The notes under the pieces are model-generated. The model worked only from the letters and a program-made list of their open reading frames with translations, was not told the DNA's origin and ran no database searches. The position numbers were made by a program, and so were the translations under genes. DNA of 64,000 nt from Cinnamomum chago (lineage: Eukaryota > Streptophyta > Magnoliopsida > Laurales > Lauraceae). Numbering within the stretch: the stretch's first letter is position 1; the number at the start of each line of letters is the position of its first letter. The stretch covers positions 90,852,501-90,916,500 of the forward strand of contig CP142454.1 in NCBI GenBank assembly GCA_038049695.1, given 5' to 3'. Shown piece after piece: positions 1-12,424 of this stretch.

Positions 1-1082
1 CATCAGTCGTTCAGCTTTCTGGTTAGGTCCAGAGAGTCTCCAAATCTAAGCATGTCAACAAAAATAAAGGTTAGATGTTGATAACAAGATTGCAAAACCT
101 TTTGTGTCATTGCTCTAGATTAGATACGTGATAACACTCAATGCTTCTAAATTTTCTTTCCCAGATGTGCTCTCTTAAGGGCCACTCTGTTTGCATGGAA
201 TTGAATTTTTAAGAATTTATTATCAAGTGAATCACACGGATGATCACTAAGGACTACGAGTGATGAAAGATTTAAGGATGGAGTTGTAGACAGGAGCAAA
301 TTGCTTTAATAGAGTGATATCTCATATTTTATTCTTCAATTATTGGGATGATATTTGATGACCATTTATATATTTCTACTTTTATTTATGGGGAGCATAT
401 ATATTAGAAAGACTAGAAATTGAATTCAACATGTCTCAATTGCCAAGGTCAACTTGTGTGATTTTTTTCTCTCTATTCATATCATATGGGTGTTCACTAG
501 AAATGCACTGCAAGAGAAATGCAACTATCAATTCTTTCATTCTATTATTTTTTAGTTGGAAATGGAAAGGCCTGTGACTTTGTTTGGAGACTCACTCAGC
601 TTTACCGCTGCTGGAATCGGCGGTAAACTCGTTACTTTCCAGATTTCCTCCCCTTTGAGAGGAGGAAAACCGGATTTTGAAGCTTTACCGCTGCTACAAT
701 CGGCGGTAAACTGGCTGTTTCCAGTTTTCCTCCTCTCTGAGAGGAGGAAATCTGGAAACTGCAGGTATACCGCGGATAGATACATCGGAAATTTCAAAAG
801 CCGATTTTTTTGCCTTTTTTTCCTTCTTTTGCTTTATTGTGGGTCACGGGTCGGGGCTTGGTTCACAAAATGATGGATGGACATGTGTGAATAACAATTG
901 GATGAAATAATATCAAATCGCAATAAACACACAATAAATCGTAATTTTATTTTACCGTTGAAGCGAAGTAAATGGTCAATAGAAGAGAGAACAAAATTTA
1001 GGATGCAGTAGAATCAGAAAGTGAGAGAGTAGCATTTTTATTTCTTCTCTTAAAAAGGAGTGTGTTTTCTTTGTTTGTAACT
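1..1082 (+). repeat. Left array monomer L0, 3' part only
   Basis: Begins mid-unit at the window edge and includes the four-hairpin block near 598-775. The first hairpin has a C-C change in its purine/pyrimidine arm (CCCCTTTGAGAGGAGG), so its tip is weaker than in other copies. No gene. Confidence 0.9.
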
Positions 1083-3363
1083 GAGCTCATGGATTGGGCT
1101 TTGGGTATGGGGTTTAGTTATTTATAGATGGGCCGTGCTCGGGTTATTTATTTATTTATTAGCACTTAGTGCATGAGTGCCGGAATACCAGTTCGACCAA
1201 AATATTTATAGATATATTTATGAGGGAGGGAGGGAGCAGTGATGCGAGGACTCAAACCCATGACCTCTCACAGCTGAGCTGGCGTACGACTAGGGATGTA
1301 AATGGGTCCCCGGTTCTCCGATTACGCGGAGGTTCCGACCCGTTAAAACCGGGTCTGGATCCGTAATCATGCCCCAATAAGAAAATGGGTCCGGGTCCGG
1401 TTCCACCTTGGTTCGGACCCGTGGACCCGATAACCAACATATTACCTCAATTTTCTAAAATCTCTCCTAAAAACCATATGTTTTTTTTTATTAATATCAT
1501 TCTCTACCTAGACCCGGACCTGGATCTAGACCCGTCCCATAAATTGTTCGGGTTCCGGTTTCGGGTCTGGATCCGGTTCCACCTTCTCTTTCTTTTCTCA
1601 CTTGTTTTTTAGCTTGTGCATTGAACATCGGTTTTGCTGGTCCTAAAGTGAGAATGAAGCCTATGACACGTATGAATGTGTTTGAGTATCTCATGGCCAT
1701 GCACAACCTAAATTTCCCCAGAAATCTCCAAACTAAATATATCTTTGGTTCTACGAAATTATTGACTCTTCCATAAAGGGTGCAGAATTCTTAACATAAA
1801 TTACCAGAGATCCTAATATCTACGATCGAGAATGTACGTGAAACCAGCAGAACCTTCATTTCAACCGGACAAAAAAAAAAGAAAGAGCCTATACTCGCAA
1901 ACATGTAGGGTTTCAAATGGGTATCCCATTACCCAGAATTAGGTTCCGATTGATAAACGGTTCGGGTCCATATAGGATCCGACCTGTGGACCCGGCATAT
2001 GAGCATTTGATATTGCAAATTGTACCTCAAAATTAACTCCTTTTTTTTATAGTTTTACGTACAATATTAGCGGTAGTGGACTTTACGCACTGTTATAAGC
2101 TGAATGATATGCTTATTTTAGGAGACATGAAGAATAAAGATAAATTAGAATCAATTTTGGAACTGGATTCCAGTCCTCTAGGTTGACCCGGATTCGGGTT
2201 ATCCTATCGGAGCCGGGTCTGAAACATACTAAACAAGTTACGAGTCAAAGCTGGATTCAGAACTGGAACCGTTATTCAGAAACGGGTCCGAGTCCACTAT
2301 GGTTCCGATCCGGAACCGTTCCGTTTGCAACCCTACAAAAATAAAGGTTAGATGTTGATTACAAGATTGCAAAACCTTTTGTGTCATTGCTCTAGAATAG
2401 ATACATGATAACGCTCAATGCTTTTAAATTTTCTTTCCCAGATGTGCTCTCTTAAGGGCCCCTCTGTTTGCATGGAATTGAATTTTTAAGAATTTATTAT
2501 GAAGTGATTCACACGGATGATCATTAAGCACTACAAGTGATGAAAGATTTATGGATGGAGTTGTAGACCGGAGCAAATTGCTTTAATAGAGTGATATCTC
2601 ATATTTTATTCTTTAACTATGGGGATGATATTTGATGACCATTTATATATTTCTACTTTTATTTATGGGGAAGCATATATATTAGAAAGACTAGAAATTG
2701 AATTCAACTTGTGTCAATCGCCAAAGTCAGCTTGTGTGATTTTTTTCTCTCTATTCATATCATACGGACGTTCACTAGAAATGCGCTGCAAGAAAAACGC
2801 AACTATCGATTCTTTCATTCTACTATTTTTTAATTGGAAAAGGAAAGGCCTTGCGACTTTATTTGGACACTCACTCAGCTTTACCGCTGCTAGAATCGGC
2901 TGTAAACTCGTTACTTTCCAAATTTCCTCCTCTCTTAGAGGAGGAAAATCAGAAATTGAAGCTTTACCACTGCTAGAATCGGCGGTAAACTCGCAGTTTC
3001 CAGTTTTACTCCTCTCTGAGAGGAGGAAATCTGGAAACTGCAGGTATACCGCAGCTACATACGGCGGAAATTTGAAAAACCGATTTTTTAGCCTTTTTTC
3101 CTTCTTTTGGTTTCTTGTGGGTCGCGGGTCAGGGCTTGGTTCACAAAATGATGGATGGACAAGTGTGAATAACAATTGGATGAAATAATATCAAATCACA
3201 ATAAACACACAATAAATCGTAAATTTATTTTACCGTTTAAGCGAAGAAAATGGTCAATATAAGAGAGAATTACAAAATTTAGGATACAGTAGAATCAGAA
3301 GGTGAGAGAGTAGCAATTTTATTTCTTCTCTTAAAAAGGAGAGTGTTTTCTTTGTTTGTAACT
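1083..3363 (+). repeat. Left array monomer L1 (2,281 bp, internally deleted)
   Basis: Short monomer. Near 2335 the sequence jumps from the CAACCCTACAAA end of the GGTTCC-rich segment straight into AAAATAAAGG. About 165 bp present at 4689-4854 of the next monomer are missing, with ACAAA-type microhomology at the joint. The four-hairpin block is present at about 2880-3060. Confidence 0.9.
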
Positions 3364-5831
3364 GAGCTCATAGATTGGGCTTTGGGTGTGGGGTTTAGTT
3401 ATTAAAAGATGGGCCGTGCTAGGGTTATTTATTTATTTATTTGCACTTAGTGCTTGAGAGCGGGAATACCCGTTCGCCCAAAATATATAAAGATATATTA
3501 ATGAGGGAGGGAGGGAGCAGTGATGCGAGGACTCAAACCCATGACCTCTCACAGCTGAGCTGACGTACGCGGAGGTTCCGACCCGTTAAAACCGGGTCTG
3601 GGTCATTAATCATGCCCTAATAAGAAAATGGGTCCAGGTCCAGTTCCACCTTGGTTCGGACTCGTGGACCTGATAACCAGGTTATTACCTCAATTTTCTA
3701 AAATCTCTCCTAAAAACCATATGTTTTTTCTAATTTCATTCTCTACCTAGACCGGGACCTAGATCTAGACCCGTCCCATTTATTGTTCGGGTTCCGGTTC
3801 CGAGGACAAGGAATCGGTTCCGAAACGGTTCCGAGTCCAGATCCGGTTCCACATTCTCTTTCTTATCTCACTTGTTTTTTAGCTCATGCATTGAACATCG
3901 GTTTTGCTGGTCCTAAAGTGAGAATACAACCCATGACAAGTATGCATGTGTCTTAGTATCTCATGCCCATGCACAACCTAAATTTCCCCAGAAATCTCCA
4001 AACTAAATATATCTTTGGTTCAACGAAATTATTTACTCTTCTATACAGGGTGCATGATTGTTACCATAAAAACCCAGAGATCGTAATATCTACGATCGAG
4101 AATGTACGTGAAACCAACAGAACCTTCATTTCAACCGGACAAAAAAAAAGAAAGAAAGAGCCTATACTCCCAAACATGTAGGGTTCCAAAGGGGTATCCG
4201 ACTACCCAGAAGTTCCGACCAGTAAAAAACCGGGTCTAGAACCTATTTTAGGTTCCGCTTCATAAACGGGTCCGGGTCCGGAACCTAATTTAGGTTCCGA
4301 TTGATAAACGGGTCCTGGTCCATATAGGTTCCAACGTGTGGACCCGGCATATGAGCATTTGATAATGCAAATTGTACCTCAAAATTAACTCCCTTTTTTT
4401 TACATTTTTACGTACAATATTAGCGGTAGTGGACTTGACGCACTGTTAAAAGTTGAATGATATGCTTATTTTAGGAGACATGATGAATAAAGATAAATTA
4501 GAATCAATTTTGGAACAGGATTCCAGTCCTCTAGGTAGACCCGGATCCGGGTTATCCTATCGGAGCCGGGTCTGGAACCAACTAAACACGTTACGAGTCA
4601 AAATCGGATTCAGAACCGGAACCGTTATTCAGAAATGGGTCCGAGTCCACTATGGTTCCGATCCGAAACCGTTCTGTTTGCAACCCTACAAACATGCCGT
4701 AGTAGTCGAGACATCACTGCCTTTCTGTGCATGTAAGCGACCGTGTGGTGTTTTGCTACGGTCCTAAATAGTTATCGAGCTTGATTTGACCAGTTCCATC
4801 AGTTGTTCGGCTTTCTGGTTAGGTCCAGAGAGTTTTCAAATCTAAGCATGTCAACAAAAATAAAGCTTAGATGTTGATTACAAGATTGTAAAACCTTTTG
4901 TGTAATTGCTCTAGATTAGATACGTGATAACAATCAATGCTTTCAAATTTTCTTTCCCAGATGTGCTCTCTTAAGGGCCCCTCTGTTTGCATGGAATTGA
5001 ATTTTTAAGAATTTATTCTGAAGTGATTCACACGGATGATCATTAAGCACTACAAGTGATGAAAGATTTATGGATGGAGTTGTATACCGGAGCAAATTGA
5101 TTTAATAGAGTGATATCTCAGATTTTATTCTTTAACTATGGGGATGATATTTGATGACCATTTATATATTTCTACTTTTATTTATGGGGAAGCATATATA
5201 TTAGAAAGACTAGAAATTGAATTCAACTTGTGTCAATTGCCAAAATCAGCTTGTGTGATTTTTTTCTCTCTATTCATATCATATGGGTGTTCACTAGATA
5301 TGTGCTGCAAGAAAAATGCAACTATGGATTCTTTCATTCTACTATTTTTTAATTGGAAAAGGAAAGGCCTTGCGACTTTATTTGGACACTCACTCAGCTT
5401 TACCGCTGCTGGAATCGGCGGTAAACTCGTTAATTTCCAGATTTCGTCCTCTATGAGAGGAGGAAAACCGGAAATTGAAGCTTTACCGTTGCTAGAATCG
5501 GCGGGAAACTACAGGTATACCGCGGATACATACGGCGGGAATTTCAAAAACCGATTTTTTAGCCGTTTTTCCTTCTTTTGCTTTATTGTGGGTCACGAGT
5601 CGGGGCTTGGTTCACTAAATGATGGATGGACATGTGTGAATAACAATTGGATGAAATAATATCAAATCACAATAAACACAAAATAAATCGTAATTTTATT
5701 TTACCGTTGAAGCGAAGTAAATGGTCAATATAAGAGAGAACAAAATTTAGGATGCAATAGAATCAGAAGGTGAGAGAGTAGCATTCTTATTTCTTCTCTT
5801 AAAAAGGAGAGTGTTTTCTTCGTTTGTAACT
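3364..5831 (+). repeat. Left array monomer L2 (2,468 bp)
   Basis: Two private deletions are visible. Near 3569 the GTACG at the end of the SINE-like part joins CGGAGGTTCC directly, removing about 35 bp including the TAGGGATGTAAA end. Near 5505 one long hairpin of the four-hairpin block has been lost (about 50 bp). Otherwise collinear with the other monomers. Confidence 0.9.
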
Positions 5832-8310
5832 GAGCTCATGGATTGGGCTTTGGGTATAGAGTTTAGTTATTAACAGATGGGCCGTGCTCGGGCTATTTAT
5901 TTATTTATTTGCACTTAGTGCTTGAGAGCCGGAATACCCGTTCGGCGAAAATATATATAGATATATTTACGAGGGAGGGAGGGAGCAGTGATGTGACGAC
6001 TCAAACCAATGACCTCTCATAGCTGAGCTGGCGTACAACTAGGGATGTAAATGGGTCCCCGATTCTCCGATTACGCGGAGGTTCCGACCCGTTAAAACCG
6101 GGTCTGGGTCCTTAATCATGCCCCAATAAGAAAATGGGTCTGGGTCCGGTTCCACCTTGGTTCGGACCCGTGGACCTAATAACCAACATATTACCTCAAT
6201 TTTCAAAAATCTCTCCTAAAAACCATATGTTTTTTTAATATCATTCTTTACCTGGACCTGGATCAAGACCCATCCCATATATTCTTCGGGTTCCGGTTCC
6301 ACCTTCTCTTTCTTATCTCACTTGTTTTTTAGCTCATGCATTGAAGATCGGTTTTGCTGGTCTTAAAGTGAGAATGCATGTGTTTGAGTATCTCATGGCC
6401 ATGCACAACCTAAATTTCCCGAGAAATCTCCCAACTAAATATAGCTTTGGTTCTGCGAAATTATTGACTCTTCTTTACAAGGTGCATAATTGTAACCATA
6501 AAAACCCAGAGATCCTAATATCTGCGATCGAGAATGTACGTGAAACCAGCAGAACTTTGATTTCAACCGGACAAAAAAAAAAGAAAGAGCCAATACTCGC
6601 AAACATGTAGGGTCCAAACGGGTATCCGATTACCCAAAAGTTCCGACCCGTAAACGGCCTGGTCTGGAACATATTTTAGGTTCCGCTTCATAAACGGGTC
6701 TGGGTCCGGAACCTAATTTAGGTCCCGATTGATAAACAGGTCCGAGTCCATATAGGTTCTAACGCGTGGACCCGGCATATGAGCATTTGATATTACGAAT
6801 TGTACCTCAAAATTAACTCCCTTTTTTTTTTACATTTTTACGTACAATATTAGCGGTAGTGGACTTGACGCACTGTTAAAAGCTGAATGATATGCTTATT
6901 TTAGGAGACATGAAGAATAAAGATAAATTAGAATCAATTTTGGAACAGGGTTCCAGTCCTCTAAGTGGACCCGGATCCGGGTTATCCTATCGAAGCCGGG
7001 TCTGGAACCAACTAAACAAGTTACAAGTCAAAATCGGATTCAGAACCGGAACCGTTATTCATAAACGGGTCCGAGTCCACTATGGTTCTGATCCGGAACC
7101 GTTCCGTTTGCAGCCCTACAAACATGCCATAGTAGTCGAGACATCACTACCTTTCTGTGCATGTTAGCGACCATGGGGTGTTTTGCTACAGTCCTAAATA
7201 GTTATCGAGCTTGATTTGACCAGTTCCATCAATCGATCCACTTTCTGGTTAGGGCCAGAGAGTTTTCAAATCGAAGCATGTCAACAAAAATGAAGGTTGG
7301 ATGTTGATTACAAGATTGCAAAACCTTTTGTGTCATTGCTCTAGATTAGATACGTGATAACACTCAATGCTTTTAAATTTTCTTTCCCAGATGTGCTCTC
7401 TTAAGGGCCCCACTGTTTGCATGGTATTGAATTTTTAAGAATTTATTATCAAGTGAATCACTCGGATGATCATTAAGGACTACGAGTGATGAAAGATACA
7501 AGGATGGAGTTGTAGACAGGAGCAAATTGCTTTAATAGAGTGTTATCTCGGATTTTATTCTTTAATTATGGGGATGATATTTGATGACCATTTATATATT
7601 TCTACTTTTATTTATGGCGAAGCATATATATTAGAAAGACTAGAAATTGAATTCAACATGTGTCAATCGCCAAAGTCAGCTTGTGTGATTTTTTTCTCTC
7701 TATTCATATCATACGGGCGTTCACTAGAAATGCGCTGCAAGAAAAACGCAATTATCGATTCTTTCATTCTATTATTTTTTAGTTGGAAATGGAAAGGCCT
7801 TGCGACTTTATTTGGACACTCACTCAGCTTTATCGGTGCTGGAATCGTCGGTAAACTCGTTACTTTCCAGATTTCCTCCTCTCTAAGAGGAGGAAAACTG
7901 GAAATTGAAGCTTTACCGCTGCTACAATCGGCGGAAAATTGGCAATTTCCGGTTTTCCTCCTCTCTGAGAGGAGGAAATCTGGAAACTACAGGTATACCG
8001 CGGATAGATACAGCGAAAATTTCTAAAACCGAATTTTTGGCCTTTTTTTCCTTTTTTTGCTTTATTGTGGGTCACGGGTCGGGGCTTGGTTCACAAAATG
8101 ATGGATGGACATGTGTGAATAAAAATTGGATGAAATAATGTCAAATCACAATAAACACACAATAAATCGTAATTTTATTTTACCGTTGCAGCGAGGTAAA
8201 TGGTCAATATAAGAGAGAACAAAATTTAGGATGCAGTAGAATTAGAAGGTGAGAGAGTTGCATTTTTATTTCTTCGCTTAAAAAGGAGAGTGTTTTCTTT
8301 GCTTGTAACT
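5832..8310 (+). repeat. Left array monomer L3 (2,479 bp)
   Basis: A nearly full copy. It lacks about 40 bp near 6295, where the GAAGACAAGGAATCGG stretch is missing between two GGTTCC motifs. It is the best left-array copy for reading the hAT-like segment (6040-7118). Confidence 0.9.
6040..7118 (+). other. hAT-like, GGGTCC/GGTTCC-rich segment inside each monomer (example in L3)
   Basis: The segment opens with TAGGGATGTAAATGGGTC and closes with the reverse complement of TAGGGCTGCAAACGGAAC. The two ends agree at 13 of 18 positions. Ends of the form TAGGGNTGNAAACGG resemble plant hAT-type terminal inverted repeats. The interior is dominated by degenerate GGGTCCG, GGTTCCG and GGAACC motifs and has no transposase. 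I see no clean 8-bp target duplication, so the assignment is tentative. The same segment is present in nearly every monomer, reversed in the right array. If real, the insertion predates amplification of the satellite and is now simply part of the unit. Confidence 0.35.
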
Positions 8311-9284
8311 GAGCTCATTGATTGGGCTTTGGGTATGGGGTTTAGTTATTAATAGATGGGCCGTGCTCGGGTTATTTATTTATTTATTTGCACTAGTGCT
8401 TGAGAGCCGAAATACCCGTTCGGCCAAAATATATATAGATATATTTATGAGGGAGGGAGGGAGCAGTGACGCGAGGACTCAAACCCATGACCCCTCACAG
8501 TTGAGCTGGCGTATGACTAGGGATGTAATTGGGTCCCCGATTCTCCGATTATGCGGAGGTTCTGACTCCTTAAAACCGGGTCTGGGTCCTTAATCATGCC
8601 CCAATAAGAAAATGGGTCCGGGTCCGGTTCCACCTTGGTTCGGACCCGTGGACCCGATAACCAACATATTACCTCAATTTTCTAAAATCTCTCCTAAAAA
8701 CCGTATGTTTTTTTTTTTAATATCATTCTCTTCCTAGATCCGGACCTGGATCTAGACCCGTCCCATATATTGTTTTGGTTCCAGTTCCGAAGACAAGGAA
8801 TCGGTTCCGAAACATTCCGGGTCCGGATCCGGTTCCACCTTCTCTTTCTTATCTCACTTGTTTTTTAGCTCATGCATTGAACATCGGTTTTGCTGGTCCT
8901 AAAGTGAGAATGCAGACCATGACAAGTATGTATATGTTTGAGTATCTCATGGTCATGCACAACCTAAATTTCCCGAGAAATCTCCAAACTAAATATATCT
9001 TTGGTTGTACGAAATTATTGACTCTTCTATACAGGGTGTAGAATTGTTACCATAAAAACCCAGAGATCCTAATATCTACGATCGAGAATGTACGTGAAAC
9101 TAGCAGAACTTTGATTTGAACAGGACAAAAAAAAAAGAGCCTATACTCGCAAACATGTAGGGTCCAAACGGGTATCCTATTCCCCAGAAGTTACGACCCG
9201 TAAAAAACCGGATCTGGAACCTATTTTAGGTTCCGCTTCATAAACGGGTCCAAGTCCATATAGGTTCCGACGTGTGGACCCGGC
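8311..9284 (+). repeat. Left array monomer L4, 5' part, truncated by an LTR fragment
   Basis: Runs normally to GTGGACCCGGC at 9284, where other copies continue with ATATGAGCATTT. From there the array is replaced by LTR sequence. The part of the unit carrying the ATTATGGGGATGATATTTGA landmark and the hairpin block is missing. Confidence 0.9.
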
Positions 9285-9726
9285 TATAAAGTCCGGGGAC
9301 CCGAACCCTAGAGGGGGGTGAATAGGGTGAGCTCCAATTATGACCAATTTTAATCAAATTTAACTTCTTTAAAACAAACTAGTCACATGTGATGATCAAT
9401 CATACAAGATGCGGAAGCTAACAAAATAATCACCACAAAGCAATCACCATCACACAAGTATTTATAGTGGTTCGGCCTCAATGCCTACATCCACTACCGG
9501 CTTGTGAACCAACACCCCACCGGATTTTCACTATTTATGCTTTTCAATAGGCTAAGCAATAACCTTTAAAATATGCTTTCCAAGGCTAAGCAATAACCTT
9601 TACATTGATGTTTTTCAAGGCTTAACATCAACCTATCCATTATGCTTTTATAGGCTAAGCACTAACCTCTTCAACCACAAGGTTGGTTATCTCTCTAAGT
9701 TAGTGTCTTTAATACACTTGATGGAG
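9285..9726. mobile_element. LTR fragment, same family as the 33841-35692 solo LTR
   Basis: Starts TATAAAGTCC against TGAAAGTCC in the solo LTR. It then follows it closely: CCTAGAGGGGGG, TGAATAGGGTGAGCT, ATTATGACCAATTT, ATGCGGAAGCTAA, TTTATAGTGGTT, CCTACATCCACTACCGGCTT, CACCCCACCGGATTT and several GGCTAAGCAATAACC repeats. Only about 440 bp remain of a 1.85-kb LTR. The end near 9726 joins the array at CTAAATCC, about 1.4 kb further along the unit than the point of entry. The simplest reading is an LTR insertion followed by a deletion running from inside the LTR into the downstream array. Orientation is probably minus, by analogy with the solo LTR. Confidence 0.8.
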
Positions 9727-9874
9727 CTAAATCCTATATTTATTTTACCGTTGAAGCGAAGTAAATGGTCAATATTAGAAAGAACAAAATTTAGGATGTT
9801 GTAGAATCACAAGGTGAGAGAGTAGCATTTTATTTCTTCTCTTAAAAAAGAGAGTCTTTTCTTTATTTGTAACT
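9727..9874 (+). repeat. Left array monomer L4, residual 3' end
   Basis: Array resumes at CTAAATCCTATATTTATTTT. That spelling differs from most copies (AATAAATCGTAATTTTATTT) but recurs at about 12277 in the next monomer, marking the two as close relatives. Confidence 0.85.
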
Positions 9875-12424
9875 GAGCTCTTGGATTGGGCTTTGGCTAT
9901 GGGGTTCAGTTATTAATAGATGGGTCGTGCTCGGGTTATTTATTTTTTTATTTATTCGCACTTAGTGCTTGAGAGACGGAATACCCGCTCGGCCAAAATA
10001 TATATAGATATATTTATGAGGGAGGGAGGGAGCAGTGATGCGAGGACTCAAACCCATGACCTCTCACAGCTGAGCTGGAGTACGACTAGGGATGTAAATG
10101 GGTCCCCGATTCTCCGATTACGCGGAGGTTCCGACCCGTTAAAACCGGGTCTGGGTCCTTAATCATGCCCCAATAAGAAAATGGGTCCGGGTCCGGTACC
10201 ACCTTGGTTCGGACCCGTGGATCCGATAACCAACATATTACCTCAATTTTCTAAAATCTCTCCTAAAAACCATATGTTTTTTTTTAATATCATTCTCTAC
10301 CTAGACGCGAACCTGGATCTAGACCCGTCCCATATATTGTTCGGGTTCCGGTTCCGAAGACAAGGAATCGGTTCCGAAACGGTTCAGAGTCCGAATCCGG
10401 TTCCACCTTCTCTTTCTTATCTCACTTGTTTCTTAGCTCATGCATTGAACATCGGTTTTGCTGGTCCTAAAGTGAGAATGCAGCCCATGACAAGTATGTA
10501 TGTGTTTGAGTATCGCATGGCCATGCACAACCTAAATTTCCCGAGAAATCTCCAAACTAAATATATATCTTTGGTTCTACGGAATTATTGACTCTTGTAT
10601 ATAGGGTGTAGAATTGTTACCATAAAAACCCAAAGATCCTAATATCTACGATCGAGAATGTACGTTAAACCAGCAGAACCTTCATTTAAACCGGACAAAA
10701 AAAAAAAAGAGCCTATACTCGCAAACATGTAGGGTTCCAAATGGGTATCCGATTACCCAATAGTTCCAACCCGTAAAAAACTGGTCTGGAACCTATTTTA
10801 GGTTCCGCTTCATAAACGGGTCCGGGTCCGGAACCTAATTTAGGTTCCGATTGATAAACGGGTCCGGATCCATATTGGTTCTGACCCGTGGACCCGACAT
10901 ATGAGCATTTGATATTGCAAATTGTACCTCAAAATCCTTTTTTTTTGACATTTTTACGTACAGTATTAGTGGTAGTGGACATGACGCACTGTTATAAGCT
11001 GAATGATATGCTTATTTTAGGAGACGTGAAGATTAAAGATAAATTAGAATAAATTTTGGAACAGGATTCCAGTCCTCAAGGTAGACCCGGATCCGGGTTA
11101 TCCTATCGGAGCCGGGTCTGGAAGCAACTAAACAAGTTACGAGTCAAAACTGGATTTAGAACCGGAACCGTTATTCAGAAACGGGTCCGAGTCTTCTATG
11201 GTTCCGATCCGGAACCGTACCATTTGCAACCCTACAAACATGCTGTAGTAGTCGAGACATCACTGCCTTTCTGTGCATAGAAGCGACCATGTGGTGTTTT
11301 TCTATGGTCCTAAATAGTAATCGAGCTTAATTTGACCAGTTCCATCAGTCGTTCGGCTTTCTAGTTAGGTCCAGAGAGTTTCCAAATCTAAGCATGTCTA
11401 CAAAAATAAAGCTTAGATGTTGATTACAAGATTGCAAAACCTTTTGTGTCATTGCTCAAGATTACATACGTGATAACACTCAATGCTTTTAAATTTTCTT
11501 TCCTAGATGTGCTTTCTTAAGGGCCCCTCTGTTTTGCATGGAATTGAATTTTTAAGAATTTATTATCAAGTGAATCAAACGGATGATCATTAAGGACAAC
11601 GAGTGATGAAAGATTTAAGGATGGAGTTTTAGACAGGAGCAAATTCCTTTAATAGGGTGACATCTCAGATTTTATTCTTTAATTATGGGGATGATATTTG
11701 ATGACAATTTATATTTTCTACTTTTATTTATTGGGAATCATATATATTAGAAATTCTAGAAATTGAATTCAACATTTGTCAAATGCCAAAGTCAGCTTCT
11801 GTGATTTTTTCCCTCTATTCATATCATATGGGTGTTCACTAGATATGCGCTGCAAGAAAATCGCAACTATCGATTCTTTCATTCTATCATTTTCTAATTG
11901 GAAATGGAAACGCCTTGCGACTTTATTTAGACACTCACTTAGCTTAACCGCTGCTGGAATCAGAGGTAAACTCGTTACTTTCCAGCTTTCCTCCTCTCTT
12001 GGAGGAGGAAAACCGGAAATTGCTTCTTTACCGCTGCTAGAATCGACGGTAAACTGGTAGTCTCCAGTTTTCCTCCTCTGTGAGAGGAGGAAATCTGGAA
12101 ACTGCAGGTATACCGCAGATACATACGGCGGAAATTTCAAAAACCGATTTTTTAGCCTTTTTTTCCTTCTTTTGCTTTATTGTGGGTCACTGGTCAGGGC
12201 TTGGTTCCCAAAATAATGGATGGACATGTGTCAATAAAAATTGGAGGAAATAATATCAAATCACAATATACAAACACTAAATCCTATATTTATTTTACCG
12301 TTGAAGCGAAGTAAATGGTCAATATTAGAGAGAACAGAATTTAGGATGTTGTAGAATCACAAGGTGAGAGAGTAGCATTTTATTTCTTCTCTTAAAAAAA
12401 AGAGTCTTTTCTTTATTTGTAACT
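9875..12424 (+). repeat. Left array monomer L5 (2,550 bp)
   Basis: Very close to L6: same length and shared private changes (GAGCTCTTGGATT, TTTGGCTATGGGG, GAGAGACGGAATACCCGC, an extra AT in TAAATATATATC near 10560, and GAAGCAACTAAAC near 11121). This is a young duplication inside an otherwise old array. Confidence 0.9.

Noticed and set aside
1140..1165. CRISPR array or prokaryotic operon in the repeats
   Set aside because: Repeats are 2.6-kb head-to-tail monomers with plant retrotransposons. No short direct repeats with unique spacers exist.
2455..2510. GGGCCCCTCTGTTTGCATGGAATTGAA as a terminus of a second DNA transposon
   Set aside because: It resembles some plant MITE ends, but I could not find the matching inverted end or a target duplication inside the unit.
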